The notes: generated by a model from the sequence alone, not told the origin. DNA of 61,289 nucleotides from Bdellovibrionales bacterium (GCA_007121385.1 SKLV01000004.1:1-61289); one strand, 5' to 3'. Counted from the stretch's first letter, positions 19,156 to 29,194 are shown. Translations and numbers: made by a program.

Positions 19156-20058
19156 TTAAAGCAAAAATCGTTTTAAGGTTTTTTGGGTTTCCACGGGCTG
19201 GAAGCGGCCATCCATCTGTTGCAGGCCGGAGGCCGCATAGAGATCATCGTGGGTGTAAAAGACCAGCCATTTTTCCTTCAGAGCCCGCTGGTAAATCTGG
19301 GCCTTCTCATCAATCAGCTGTTCGGGAAAGCGATCATAGCCCATGGTGATGGGGAGATGAACCCAGTGGGTGCCGGGGATTAAGTCTCCCGCATAAAAGA
19401 CGGACCTCTCAGTGCCGTGAAAAAGGCTGTGCATCTGTCCCGGTGTGTGACCCTGGCTGTAAATAAACTCCAGGCGCTCATGAAGCTCGGTAGGCAAGAG
19501 TCCCTGAGGGGCCCGGCCGCCCTGAATCAAACTCAGGCGACCACTCTCTTTCAACTTATCCCTCAGGCCCGGGATAAAGGAGGCCCTGTCTCTGGAGTGG
19601 GGGTGAGTGGCTCTCTCCCAGGCCTCCTGACCCACTAGGTATTGGGCTTTGGGAAAGAGGAGGCGATCTTTCCCCTGCTGGATTTCCTGGTAGGTGGGTA
19701 ACAGCCCGCCAGCGTGGTCAAAATGAAGGTGGGATAAAATGACATAGTCAATGTCCTCTTCTCCAAGACCCAAGGCGTCCAAGTTTTCCAACAGCTTATG
19801 GCTTTGAGGATCTTCGACTCCAAAGCGCTCGGCCAGTTTGGGTTCAAAAAAAGCCCCGATGCCGGTTTCGCAGAGTAAAGTTTTCCCATAGGCCTCAATT
19901 AAAAGTGCTCGGCAGGCCAGCAAGATTCGACCCTGTTGATCTGGCGAAGTCCACCTTTCCCAAAGAGCCCTGGGGGCATTGCCAAACATGGCTCCTCCAT
20001 CCAGGCGCTGCCGGTTGCCTTCCACGGAGCTAATAAGGACATCAGAATTCTTGTGCAT
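19156..20058 (-). CDS. MBL-fold metallo-hydrolase
   Basis: HLHFDHAGG, SQGHTPGQMHS, FYAGDLIP motifs. Confidence 0.88.
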   Translation of the reverse strand: MHKNSDVLISSVEGNRQRLDGGAMFGNAPRALWERWTSPDQQGRILLACRALLIEAYGKTLLCETGIGAFFEPKLAERFGVEDPQSHKLLENLDALGLGEEDIDYVILSHLHFDHAGGLLPTYQEIQQGKDRLLFPKAQYLVGQEAWERATHPHSRDRASFIPGLRDKLKESGRLSLIQGGRAPQGLLPTELHERLEFIYSQGHTPGQMHSLFHGTERSVFYAGDLIPGTHWVHLPITMGYDRFPEQLIDEKAQIYQRALKEKWLVFYTHDDLYAASGLQQMDGRFQPVETQKTLKRFLL

Positions 20059-20172
20059 GGCAAATTTTTACCACCTAAAAGCGCAAAGTAAACCGTTAAA
20101 AGATCTCAACACTTTAGGCCTTGCCCCTCTTTGAATGATGCGCCATATTGACCTTTAAACGGAAGGAGTTTT

Positions 20173-20643
20173 ATGCAGCCCAATATTGGAATCAAGGAAT
20201 CAGATCGTAAGTCTATTGTTGAAGGCCTGAGCCGGGTCCTGGCCGATAGCTACACTTTGTATTTAAAAACACATAATTTTCACTGGAATGTCACCGGGCC
20301 CATGTTTCAAACTCTGCATGCCATGTTTGAGGAGCAGTACACTGAGTTGGCTACGGCTGTGGATGATATAGCTGAGAGAATTCGAGCTCTTGGCGAGTTT
20401 GCCCCCGGCTCCTACAAGGACTTTGCCCTGCTGAGCTCGGTGAAAGAGGCCGAGGGAGTTCCTCCAGCTCGCAAGATGATTGAAGAGCTTTTAGAGGCCC
20501 ATGAAACCGTGATTCGCACTTCTCGAGATGTGCTTCCCCATGCGGACCAAGCCAATGACGAGGCCACTTTGGATCTGCTCACTCAGCGCATCCAGCTTCA
20601 TGAAAAGACGGCCTGGATGCTCCGCAGCCTTCTTGAGGACTAA
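20173..20643 (+). CDS. dps: Dps family ferritin-like DNA-protection protein
   Basis: [45 protein letters not shown]. Confidence 0.92.
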   Translation: MQPNIGIKESDRKSIVEGLSRVLADSYTLYLKTHNFHWNVTGPMFQTLHAMFEEQYTELATAVDDIAERIRALGEFAPGSYKDFALLSSVKEAEGVPPARKMIEELLEAHETVIRTSRDVLPHADQANDEATLDLLTQRIQLHEKTAWMLRSLLED

Positions 20644-21680
20644 AAGGGACCGGGGGCCTTGAGAGGTAGAGGTTGCAGTGCGACTAGGCTGCGACCAGTG
20701 GACTGCCGCTGTAACATTCTCTCTGCGGCCTCAGGAATTTGCTCTAAGGAGAGGGTTTGGGAAACCAGGCCCTCTAAGTTTTTAGGTTTCCACTCCGAAG
20801 CTAGGAGTTCCCAAATTTTAAGCCGCAGAGGTCGAGGGGTGTTGTTGGAGCTAATACCTAAAAAACTGACTCCCCTTAAGATCATCGGCATGACAGAACA
20901 GTGGAGTTCTGATCCACCGGCCAAGCCCACACAGGCAATATTACCCCACAGATCAACATGGCGACTGAGGCCAGCCAAGAGCTCTCCGCCCACATTATCG
21001 ATGGCTCCCGCATAGCGAGCCCTTTCCAGGGGGCGAGAGCCCAAGTGGAGCTCTCCTGGAGAGAGGACCTTGGTCGCTCCCAGTTCCATAAGAAAATTGG
21101 ACATATCTGCCTTTCCAGACACCGCAATCACTTCATAGCCCCTTTGGGCCAAAAGGCCAGTGGCCAAGCTGCCCACACCTCCGCTGGCTCCTGTCACCAC
21201 CACGGGGCCTTGTTCAGGTCTCTGCCCATTTTGCTCCATTCGGTAGAGGCTGAGTGCCGCAGTGAATCCGGCGGTCCCTAGAATCATGGCTAGGCGAGTA
21301 TCTAAGCCCTGGGGAATGGGCACCACCGAAGTGGCCGGCACTCTCACTATTTCCGCATAGCCCCCATCTTGATCCTCTCCCAGTCCACAGCCTGTGACCA
21401 AAACCTTTTGCCCTGGTGAGTATTCAGCAGACTGGGACTCCACCACCTCTCCAGACACATCAATTCCCGGAACCAAGGGCAGTTTTTTTAGTATGGGTGC
21501 TCGACCTGTGACGGCCAGAGCATCCTTGTAGTTGAGGCTGGAGAATTCGGTACGGATAAGAACCTCTCCCCGGCCCAAATGTTCAATGTCTATATTTTCC
21601 AAACTGACCTGCTGAGCTTGAGAGGCCTTAGATTTTTTCGGTTCTATCGAGTTAACTCGGAGAGCACGGATCTGTTTCAT
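20640..21680 (-). CDS. YhdH/AcuI-family quinone oxidoreductase (acryloyl-CoA reductase-like)
   Basis: MDR fold; [36 protein letters not shown]. Confidence 0.88.
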   Translation of the reverse strand: MKQIRALRVNSIEPKKSKASQAQQVSLENIDIEHLGRGEVLIRTEFSSLNYKDALAVTGRAPILKKLPLVPGIDVSGEVVESQSAEYSPGQKVLVTGCGLGEDQDGGYAEIVRVPATSVVPIPQGLDTRLAMILGTAGFTAALSLYRMEQNGQRPEQGPVVVTGASGGVGSLATGLLAQRGYEVIAVSGKADMSNFLMELGATKVLSPGELHLGSRPLERARYAGAIDNVGGELLAGLSRHVDLWGNIACVGLAGGSELHCSVMPMILRGVSFLGISSNNTPRPLRLKIWELLASEWKPKNLEGLVSQTLSLEQIPEAAERMLQRQSTGRSLVALQPLPLKAPGPF

Positions 21681-21742
21681 GCTTCGGAGAATGTCTTGGC
21701 CTCGGGGCCTGTGTCAATCCCAGTTACCCAGATCAAAACAGC

Positions 21743-22801
21743 TTAATGTGAAACAAAAAAGTTTTTTTCTAGATAAACAGATCCACCCACCAGAACCTCT
21801 ACCTGATAGTGGCCGGGCATACGGCGTACCTGGGGTTGGGACTCCCGAGATTGGAGTTGGTGGCCTGTGGGGAGGGTAATGCTCCATTCGTAAAGTAATT
21901 CCCCACCATCCTCTTGGGGGACCTTAGCCTCTAGAGTGAGCTCTCTTGCCGATTGGCTCAAGGGAATATGAAGTTGGAGCTGGGAGGCCTGAGTGACTTG
22001 GTGGATCACAGATTCAAAGGCCTGGCTGGCTTGAGAAGGGGAGAGGGGCAATCTCGGGGCCTCGTCTTCATCAAGGGGAAAAAAACTGGAGTCAAGGGGA
22101 TGGGATCTCCAATCACAGTGGACATGGGAACGATAGAGCTGAAAAAAACTGGCCCCCCAAGCCAGACAGAGCTGAGCCAGTTCTCTCAGTTCAACTCCAG
22201 GAGAATAAAAGTCCAAAGCATCTCCATAGGTGTGCCGTGACCAGCGCGCCCCACCAATGCGAAAATTATGACCGGGGTTTCTGTAGGCACTGGTGACGAT
22301 CATGGGATTTCCCAAAGATTCCCGAATAAGCTCAATTCGATCTAAGGCGGGAGCTGAGTACAGACCAAAGCGTCCTCGATGAGGCCAAATCAGTTCGGAG
22401 ATTTTAAAGTGGGGGGAGAGCTGCAAATAGTGGGGCCAACGGGAAGCATCTAGAACTCTTGATGGAGGACGATACTGTTGGGGATCAAAGCTTGGGGGAA
22501 AGTCTTCATCCATGAGGGGATCTAAGTAAAGGTAGTCTTGAGGGTTTTCAGGCAACTCGTCCAGTTCCAGAACCTCAAGACAAAGTCCTTCTCCAGACGA
22601 ACCGGGATAGCAGGCGTAGTGAATGGGGAGTGTAGGGGTCTTAGGGTGTTTGGCATCAGGGACTCGCACCTCCTCTTGCTCACCCTGTAGGCCAGAGATC
22701 TGTTCTTTTGGGATAAGAGGTCCACAGTGAATTAAAAGCCCACCCAGGAGGATGAGCACAGAGCCTTTGACAATGGTCATAAAAAAATTATTGTTCTCCA
22801 T
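21743..22801 (-). CDS. lipoprotein with peptidase M15-like (D-Ala-D-Ala carboxypeptidase type) domain
   Basis: Lipobox LLIHCG; VTSAYRNPGHNFRIGGARWSRHTYGDALDFY..HVHCDWR with H..D..H zinc-ligand pattern. Confidence 0.75.
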   Translation of the reverse strand: MENNNFFMTIVKGSVLILLGGLLIHCGPLIPKEQISGLQGEQEEVRVPDAKHPKTPTLPIHYACYPGSSGEGLCLEVLELDELPENPQDYLYLDPLMDEDFPPSFDPQQYRPPSRVLDASRWPHYLQLSPHFKISELIWPHRGRFGLYSAPALDRIELIRESLGNPMIVTSAYRNPGHNFRIGGARWSRHTYGDALDFYSPGVELRELAQLCLAWGASFFQLYRSHVHCDWRSHPLDSSFFPLDEDEAPRLPLSPSQASQAFESVIHQVTQASQLQLHIPLSQSARELTLEAKVPQEDGGELLYEWSITLPTGHQLQSRESQPQVRRMPGHYQVEVLVGGSVYLEKNFFVSH

Positions 22802-22859
22802 AATGAGAGGGACAAGTTGGAGGGCTTTTTAGGTCCCTCCTGTCCTAAGAATATGGACC

Positions 22860-23465
22860 ATGGTCCTGAAAGAGGTCTTTATGAAGGGGTTAGAAGAAGC
22901 TCAGTTTGACGGCAAAGCTCTAGCGCAATTGATGCGATCTCGGCGAACTGTTCACAGTTATCGTAAAGCGGAGCCGGATCGCTCCCTCATTGAGCGGGCT
23001 CTGGAGTTGGCCCTCTGGTCTCCCAATCATCGCTCTACGGCCCCTTGGCGTTTCGTCTGGGTGGGGAGCCAGACTCGGGAAAAGTTAGCGCACTTAGCTG
23101 TGGAGCTAAAAGAAAAAGAGGGCAATTTGAGTGAGGCCAAAAAAAAGGCAGTCTATCAGAAAATTTTGGAGCCTGCGGCCCTAGTGGTTCTTGGCTGCCT
23201 TCGTGATCCCGACCCTTTGGTGGAGAGAGAAAATTACGCCTCTGTGGCCTGTGGAGTGCAAAATGCCAGTCTTTATCTGTGGTCTCAAGGCTTGGGGACC
23301 AAGTGGGGCACGGGGGCTCTCACTCGCCACCCCCAAGTCTATAAGTGGATGAATCTAGACCCTCAAAAAGTGGAGATGGTGGGCTTTTTTTGGATAGGAC
23401 CCTTTGACTCCTCGCCTAAGCCCCCGCCCCGGCCTCCTCTCAGCCAGCTTTTGTCAGAGGTCTGA
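22860..23465 (+). CDS. nitroreductase family protein
   Basis: RRTVHSYRKAEPDRSLIERALELALWSPNHRSTAPWRFVWV. Confidence 0.88.
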   Translation: MVLKEVFMKGLEEAQFDGKALAQLMRSRRTVHSYRKAEPDRSLIERALELALWSPNHRSTAPWRFVWVGSQTREKLAHLAVELKEKEGNLSEAKKKAVYQKILEPAALVVLGCLRDPDPLVERENYASVACGVQNASLYLWSQGLGTKWGTGALTRHPQVYKWMNLDPQKVEMVGFFWIGPFDSSPKPPPRPPLSQLLSEV

Positions 23466-23828
23466 GCGTCTCAGTCTCTGCATTGCTTGAAGAGGGGAGG
23501 GTATCTCATTCAGCTGGCTCTGAGTTTGAGTCCAAAAATTCTCTAGAGAGAGAGGCTTTTTTTTGAGACCCCAAAGGATTTCTAAGGTTGGAGAGGTTTT
23601 CCAGCTTAACTGGCGACGGCCCATCTTCAACTCAAAGGCGGACCTGGGAAGGGCACTGAGGCGGACTCCTTCGGGTGAAGGGGCTTCATCTAGACCTAAG
23701 GCCAAGCCCTTTTGGTCTAAGGTGGCACAAATGAGAAAGCCCGCCCAATCCACTCCCACTCCCAGCTGGGGCCAACTTCGTTCAGAGTTAGGTTTGGCTT
23801 CGCGGTTGATCTCCACTTGCATGGGCAT
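23454..23828 (-). CDS. hypothetical protein
   Basis: ORF in same orientation as neighbouring 23886 gene; no recognised motif. Confidence 0.5.
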   Translation of the reverse strand: MPMQVEINREAKPNSERSWPQLGVGVDWAGFLICATLDQKGLALGLDEAPSPEGVRLSALPRSAFELKMGRRQLSWKTSPTLEILWGLKKKPLSLENFWTQTQSQLNEIPSPLQAMQRLRRSDL

Positions 23829-23885
23829 TCTCTTTCTCCTAAAAAGTGAACATTTTCCTTAGCATAGTCCCTGTCAAAGAGTGGA

Positions 23886-25025
23886 TCAATGAACTTCTGT
23901 TCGCCAGTAGCGTCGAATAGTCGTATCTGACTCAGGGTCGTCATCTCTATAAAGAGGGCTGCGGAGGATACGAAAGCCAATGCGGCCAATTTCTCTTTGA
24001 TCTGGGGTCAAAACTCTCACTCGCCAGCGACCCATTTGGTAGTTACTCTTAAAACCAAAGCCTCGAAAGCCCTCCTCTCGACCTCCTAAGATTTGAATGG
24101 GAATTCGATCTGTGGTGTGCCAAACTCCATCTTCGCCCAGGAACTCCCAGTTCATATGGACATTCCCTCTAAAGCCAGAAGGGGAAAACAGGCGAAAGAA
24201 CACATGAACTCGATCTCCTGGAAGGGCGTAAAATCGTTGATCACCTCGGTGCCAAAATCTCCACCATGGCCGTTGGTGATAAAGAACATACTGGTCTTCT
24301 TGGCGTTCGACCTGGTGAAAGACTCCCATGTACTGAATGGAGAGGGGGACAGGGGGAATCCAACGCATTAAGTACAGCCCCAGAAAAAGTACGAACACCG
24401 CAAAAACGGGTCCCAGGACCTGGACAAGGACCTCTCGGGTTGTTCGTCGCCAGTAGAGAATGAGGGCTAAGAAGCTCAATGGGATTAGGCCTACAAAAAG
24501 AGAAAGGAGAAAGACCCAAAAGCCGATGCTTCCAAGAGCAATAGGGACCATATAGGTGGCATAGGAAAACCAACAGAGGCTGAGAAGGGACATCTTTATC
24601 TTCAGTCCCAAGGCACGAAACTGGCTGAGCTCATTGGCCAAGAGCAGTAAAAATATAATCAGTAAAAAACCAAAGGACACCACGAGAGAGGCACTTTTAA
24701 AGTAAAATATCGTATAGGCACTCAACAGGCTTCCAAAGCAAAAGTGCAAGGCCAGTGGACGAGCTGACCAAACCTTGTGGACCATCCATCTTGAGGGTTC
24801 GGGGGTGGGCCAGATCTCCATAAAGCTGAGCATTAAGAGTGTGGCTAGAGACAGGTAACCAAGCTGTGAAAAAATGGCAAAGGGACTGTCTATGCGATCT
24901 AAAGTGATGAGATCGAAGATCACCCCACCAATAAAAAATAAAACAGGAAAAATCCTATTCCAGTCAATTCGTCGCCAAAAGGAAGGCGGTGGGTTTTGAT
25001 CAACTATTTCCGGAATTTGATCCAT
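23886..25025 (-). CDS. membrane protein with C-terminal DUF2914-like domain
   Basis: Many TM helices, then WEFLGEDGVWHTTDRIPIQILGGREEGFRGFGFKSNYQMGRWRVRVLTPDQREIGRIGFRI. Confidence 0.7.
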   Translation of the reverse strand: MDQIPEIVDQNPPPSFWRRIDWNRIFPVLFFIGGVIFDLITLDRIDSPFAIFSQLGYLSLATLLMLSFMEIWPTPEPSRWMVHKVWSARPLALHFCFGSLLSAYTIFYFKSASLVVSFGFLLIIFLLLLANELSQFRALGLKIKMSLLSLCWFSYATYMVPIALGSIGFWVFLLSLFVGLIPLSFLALILYWRRTTREVLVQVLGPVFAVFVLFLGLYLMRWIPPVPLSIQYMGVFHQVERQEDQYVLYHQRPWWRFWHRGDQRFYALPGDRVHVFFRLFSPSGFRGNVHMNWEFLGEDGVWHTTDRIPIQILGGREEGFRGFGFKSNYQMGRWRVRVLTPDQREIGRIGFRILRSPLYRDDDPESDTTIRRYWRTEVH

Positions 25026-25145
25026 AGGAAGTTGAGTTTACATTTGAAGCGCTGATCTTGCAGCCAGTCTAGAGTCTTGATTTTGTCTGGTCCATAAAGG
25101 ACTGGTCTTCAGTAGGAAAGGAATTTCTGAGAAGGTAGAGAGGTA

Positions 25146-25859
25146 ATGCGTAAAGCCGATAAAGAGATGGGGGTATCAATGCGTCAGTGGAAAAAACTTA
25201 TTTTCTTAGGGATTGTGTTTTTGATCACTCCATCCACCTGGGCCCAGATGGCTCCCCGGCCCAATATGCAGATGCGGGGGGTGGCAGGAAGTTTAGGGGG
25301 AGGTTACACGGACTTTTATGTTTCCTCACCCTCAGCCAATTTTAAGATGGATAGGGGTGTATTTCTGGCCGGTGCTGGGGAGAGGGCCTTTGACTTTTTG
25401 AACCTGTATATGACTTTCACGCTTAGCATGATGATCGCAGAGGGCATGACCAATTATGATTATACGACTTTAAGTGGGCAAAATTACACTGAGACCGATG
25501 TGCAATTTCGCAGCAATATGCTAGAAGCCAATTTAGGGTTAAAATTCAAGCTCATTGACAATTACTGGGTCCGTCCCTATGCAGAAGCTGGTGGTATCGG
25601 AGGCTATCACGAGGTGAGCTACACCAGTAAGCTGAGCCAACTGGCCGCCCAGGGCCCTGATTTTAAGAGAAAAGATGCAATTATGGGAGCTGGCTGGTAT
25701 CAAGAGTTTGGACTAGAAGTGGATTTTAGTGAGGCTTTTGGGATCAAGGTGGCCGCACGATTCTCAGAGGTCGAGACGAAAAAGCTGGAAACTCTGGCCA
25801 ACCAGCCGATTCGTTTCAAGGCGGAGACTTACTATCTCTCCGCTCTGCGAAGCTTTTAG
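25146..25859 (+). CDS. putative outer-membrane beta-barrel protein
   Basis: Signal peptide ending STWAQ; alternating aromatic/polar strands; terminal TYYLSALRSF ends in aromatic. Confidence 0.6.
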   Translation: MRKADKEMGVSMRQWKKLIFLGIVFLITPSTWAQMAPRPNMQMRGVAGSLGGGYTDFYVSSPSANFKMDRGVFLAGAGERAFDFLNLYMTFTLSMMIAEGMTNYDYTTLSGQNYTETDVQFRSNMLEANLGLKFKLIDNYWVRPYAEAGGIGGYHEVSYTSKLSQLAAQGPDFKRKDAIMGAGWYQEFGLEVDFSEAFGIKVAARFSEVETKKLETLANQPIRFKAETYYLSALRSF

Positions 25860-26038
25860 CGAGCAGAGCGTTTTCGGGCATAGCGATAATCGTATCTCAT
25901 ATAGAGAATCACCACGCCAGCGAGGGTTAGAGCCAAGACACTCAGTTTAAGTATGGCGCTTTCAGGTACAGAAGTACTTACCAGCCAGGCGCCAGCCAGC
26001 AGAGCAAAGGGCTTGAGTTCATAAAAAAGAGTAGGCAT
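25856..26038 (-). CDS. small membrane protein (60 aa)
   Basis: MPTLFYELKPFALLAGAWLVSTSVPESAILKLSVLALTLAGVVILYMRYDYRYARKRSAR; TCCTCC (complement of SD) just upstream of ATG at 26038. Confidence 0.65.
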   Translation of the reverse strand: MPTLFYELKPFALLAGAWLVSTSVPESAILKLSVLALTLAGVVILYMRYDYRYARKRSAR

Positions 26039-26098
26039 CTTTATATCCTCCTTTTGAAACAGTTTATAATGAGTCAGAAAAAATTGAAAAAAAATCTG

Positions 26099-26127
26099 TT
26101 TACATATCTCAAATTGAGACATTATCT
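26099..26127 (+). promoter_or_regulatory. predicted promoter with a 17-bp palindromic operator filling the spacer
   Basis: TTTACA (26099-26104), TATCTCA-AAT-TGAGACA (26105-26121), TTATCT (26122-26127). Confidence 0.5.
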
Positions 26128-26175
26128 GAAAAAAGATTAGACAGAAGCTTCGGTTTTTAGCCTTTGAGGAAAACA

Positions 26176-26889
26176 ATGTTTTTAGAGAAACCAGTTTGTT
26201 TAGGTCCCCTTGAGGTTTTGCAAAGTGGACCTTTAAAAAAAGAATCTGGGGGTGCCCAGCCCCTGAATTTAGTGTTGTTTCATGGCTATGGAGCCAATTG
26301 CCATGACCTGTACCCTCTTCATCGGGAAGTGAGACTTCGGGGAGAGGTCCAGTGGACTTTCCCCAATGGTCCATTGGAGATAGAAATTGCTCCGGGTTTT
26401 TCAGGCCGGGCTTGGTTTCCCATCGATGTGCAGGAGCATGAAAGAGCCCAGCGCTTGGGGCAGCAGGTGGACTATTCTCAAAAGAGTTCAGCTCGCATGC
26501 ATTCAGCGCGAGACAAGGCTTTGAGTATGCTTAAGGAGTTAAACTGTCCTTTGGATCGACTGGTTTTGGGGGGATTTAGTCAGGGAGCTATGCTCGCTAT
26601 GGAGCTGACGCTCAGCCTCCCTCAGCCGCCCCTGGGGGTGGTATTGCTTTCGGGGACCTTGGTGGATCAACCCAATTGGTCGGGTAAGGCTAAACATTTT
26701 CCTGGCCTGCGATTCTTTCAGAGCCATGGAAAACGAGATCCCATTTTGCCCCATGAGGGAGCCCAAAAGCTGGAGGGGGTTTTAAAGGCCTCTGGCTGGG
26801 AGGGGGAATTGGTTTCCTTTAATGGGGGCCATGAGATCCCCTTTACAGTGCTTCAGTCGCTCTCAGACTTTTTGCAATCTCTCAGTTGA
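26176..26889 (+). CDS. phospholipase/carboxylesterase family alpha/beta hydrolase
   Basis: LFHGYGANCHDL; GGFSQGAMLAMEL nucleophile elbow; NGGHEIP. ATG at 26176. Confidence 0.85.
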   Translation: MFLEKPVCLGPLEVLQSGPLKKESGGAQPLNLVLFHGYGANCHDLYPLHREVRLRGEVQWTFPNGPLEIEIAPGFSGRAWFPIDVQEHERAQRLGQQVDYSQKSSARMHSARDKALSMLKELNCPLDRLVLGGFSQGAMLAMELTLSLPQPPLGVVLLSGTLVDQPNWSGKAKHFPGLRFFQSHGKRDPILPHEGAQKLEGVLKASGWEGELVSFNGGHEIPFTVLQSLSDFLQSLS

Positions 26890-26906
26890 GACTACCGGAT
26901 GAAACA

Positions 26907-28079
26907 CTAGAGATTGTCGTAGTCCACCTGAACTCTTCGTGAAAGAGGGCGGGCTTGGCAGGTAAGAGCCTCGCAAGCGGAGATATTTTCTTCTGTGAGA
27001 ATGCCGGGATCATCTTGGACCACACGGCCTTCAATCACCTTGGCCATACAGGCCATGCAGGCTCCCTCCATACAGGAGTAGGGAGGGTTGAAGCCCGCAT
27101 TGATCAAGGTTTCCAAGATAGACTCATCCGGGTTGGCAGTCACTTCACAGGTCTCCCCATTGAGGAGGGCCACAATGACTTGGGGCTGCTCACCAGGAAC
27201 CTTGGGCTGGCCAATGTAGGTGAGATCCTCATCCTCTACTTCATCCTCAACCTGGGAGCTTGGAGTTGCCGAGGCGGATGCGGGCGGCATGGGCAATCCA
27301 AAGCTTTCTATATGGATCAGCTCCGGCTTCACCTTATGAATTTGAGTCAGTTGCTCACGAATGAGCTCCATAAAGGAGGTGGGACCGCAGAGGTAGTGTT
27401 CCTCGGGCAGTTGGCCTGACGGCCCGGAGAGGTTTTTCCCCCTGGCCTCTGAGATGAGCTGGGTTAGGATTCTCTCGTCTACCCGTCCTTGAGCCCCTGC
27501 CCAGGCCGATGAGGGCTGGCTGAGTTGATGAACCAAGGTGAAGCGGTCTCCATGTTTGCTTTTCCAGTCTTCCAGCTCCTGACGATAGATAATGTTGTCT
27601 TCACCACGGTTGCAGTACAGAAGGGTAACCTGATTTTGCGGGTTCATGGAAATCACTGTTTTGAGAATTGAAAAAATAGGAGTGATACCACTGCCGCCGG
27701 CGTAGAGAAAATAATGGCGGGGCTGCAAATCAGCAGGCATTTTAAAAAACTGACCTTGAGGAGGTGTTGTCTTTAAGGTCTCTCCTTCTTTTATTCGATC
27801 AACTAAAAAAGTCGACCCCTTGCCCTTGGGGACTCTTTTTATGGTGACTTTAAACTCTGAGTCCACAAGAGGTGTGGTGCTCAAAGAGTAACTGCGTTTA
27901 ATCTCTTCACCGTCAATGTCCATAAAAAAAGTAACAAATTGTCCCGGCTTATAATTGAATTCAGAGCGATTCTCTGGAGGTATCTCTAGCACTAGGGTGC
28001 AGGCCTCGGGAGTCTCCATAATTTTTTGGGCGACTTTGAGGGGGCGAGTGAGTTTTTCAGTGAGAGAGGAGGAAGACAT
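26907..28079 (-). CDS. PaaE/KshB-like flavodoxin-type reductase with C-terminal plant-type 2Fe-2S ferredoxin domain
   Basis: RSYSLSTTP, YAGGSGITPIFSIL, CMEGACMACMAKVIEGRV...LTCQARP. Confidence 0.88.
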   Translation of the reverse strand: MSSSSLTEKLTRPLKVAQKIMETPEACTLVLEIPPENRSEFNYKPGQFVTFFMDIDGEEIKRSYSLSTTPLVDSEFKVTIKRVPKGKGSTFLVDRIKEGETLKTTPPQGQFFKMPADLQPRHYFLYAGGSGITPIFSILKTVISMNPQNQVTLLYCNRGEDNIIYRQELEDWKSKHGDRFTLVHQLSQPSSAWAGAQGRVDERILTQLISEARGKNLSGPSGQLPEEHYLCGPTSFMELIREQLTQIHKVKPELIHIESFGLPMPPASASATPSSQVEDEVEDEDLTYIGQPKVPGEQPQVIVALLNGETCEVTANPDESILETLINAGFNPPYSCMEGACMACMAKVIEGRVVQDDPGILTEENISACEALTCQARPLSRRVQVDYDNL

Positions 28080-28103
28080 AAAACAATCTCCTTATCGCAG
28101 TTT

Positions 28104-28937
28104 TTAGGGTTTGAGAGGGTAAATTTCCGCAATGTAATGAGCCGGACCATATAAAATGGGTTGGGGGCCCTGGAAGCTCACAGTGACTTGCCCCCCAGGG
28201 AGCTGAACTTGAATGGGTTGGGGGCCTGGATGTTGTTGGCGGTGGGCCCAGGCCGCCGCAACGGCTCCTGTACCGCAGGCCAGGGTGAAATCCTCAACCC
28301 CTCGCTCAAAGCTGACAGAGTGAACAGCTTCCGGAGAGGTTTCACGGACAAAGGTCACATTGGCCCCTTCTTCACCAAAATGCGGGTGATTGCGAAGGTA
28401 TTCAGCCACGGGCTTCATTTTTTGAAAGTCAAAAGTTCCCTCGGTCTGCAAAACAATATGGGGCACTCCCGAGTCCACATAAGAGTAATTGATAGTTTGG
28501 CCGTGGCTCTCCATTTGTCCTTGAGCCTCGTGGACCTTGAGAGGGGACATCTCCACACTGACAAAGCCCCTAGGGTGGACCTGAGCCCGAATCAGTCCGG
28601 CCTGGGTTTGAAAGCAGAGGGGGTGTTGGTCCTCTGTGAGGGGGCCACTTTGTTCAGCAAACCAGCGGCTAACGCATCGGGCCGCATTGCCGCACATCTC
28701 GGCCGAGGATCCATCAGAGTTATAAAAATCCCAAATAAAATCAATATCTTGACATCCAGGCTTGACCAGAATCAAACCGTCAGAGCCAATGCCAAACTGA
28801 CGATGGCAGAGCTGGGCGGCCACTTGGGAAGGGGGGAGGTCTTGCGCCAACTCTTGCCAGGCCCTCTGACCTTCAGGGGATCTGAGGTCAGCAATCAGAA
28901 AATCATTTCCCGTGCCAGACATCTTAATGAGTTTCAT
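28104..28937 (-). CDS. dapF: diaminopimelate epimerase
   Basis: MSGTGNDFLIAD, GSSAEMCGNAARC, FTLACGTGAVAAAWA. Confidence 0.95.
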   Translation of the reverse strand: MKLIKMSGTGNDFLIADLRSPEGQRAWQELAQDLPPSQVAAQLCHRQFGIGSDGLILVKPGCQDIDFIWDFYNSDGSSAEMCGNAARCVSRWFAEQSGPLTEDQHPLCFQTQAGLIRAQVHPRGFVSVEMSPLKVHEAQGQMESHGQTINYSYVDSGVPHIVLQTEGTFDFQKMKPVAEYLRNHPHFGEEGANVTFVRETSPEAVHSVSFERGVEDFTLACGTGAVAAAWAHRQQHPGPQPIQVQLPGGQVTVSFQGPQPILYGPAHYIAEIYPLKP

Positions 28938-29029
28938 GGGGGCAATTTAGAGTTGGCGTCTCTGAGATGCAATCAATTTTGCCCTGGTATGGATTTTGAT
29001 ACTTGAGAGGGTGAGAAAGGTGGTCCCTG

Positions 29030-29194
29030 ATGATCAAAGCCAATTTAATGAAAAAACAGAGCCAAATTGCAGTGGATTTGACCCAAGAGAGCCAAAATTC
29101 GGCTCTGGAAGTGTCCAAAATTGAGCTGCCTCTCACAGCCGCCCTGACATTTATCTTCCTATTGATAGTTTCCCAGCCCTTTTTCTCGGCTTAA
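29030..29194 (+). CDS. putative 54-aa tail-anchored membrane protein (not in the supplied ORF track)
   Basis: ATG at 29030 with AAGGTGG upstream: MIKANLMKKQSQIAVDLTQESQNSALEVSKIELPLTAALTFIFLLIVSQPFFSA*. Overlaps the 3' end of dnaE2 antisense. Confidence 0.4.
   Translation: MIKANLMKKQSQIAVDLTQESQNSALEVSKIELPLTAALTFIFLLIVSQPFFSA

Noticed and set aside
23717-23989. 90-aa minus-strand ORF bridging 23454 and 23886 genes
   Set aside because: Overlaps both neighbours in another frame, with no domain signal; treated as spurious.
28161-29006. 281-aa plus-strand ORF
   Set aside because: Antisense to dapF, which carries all expected motifs.
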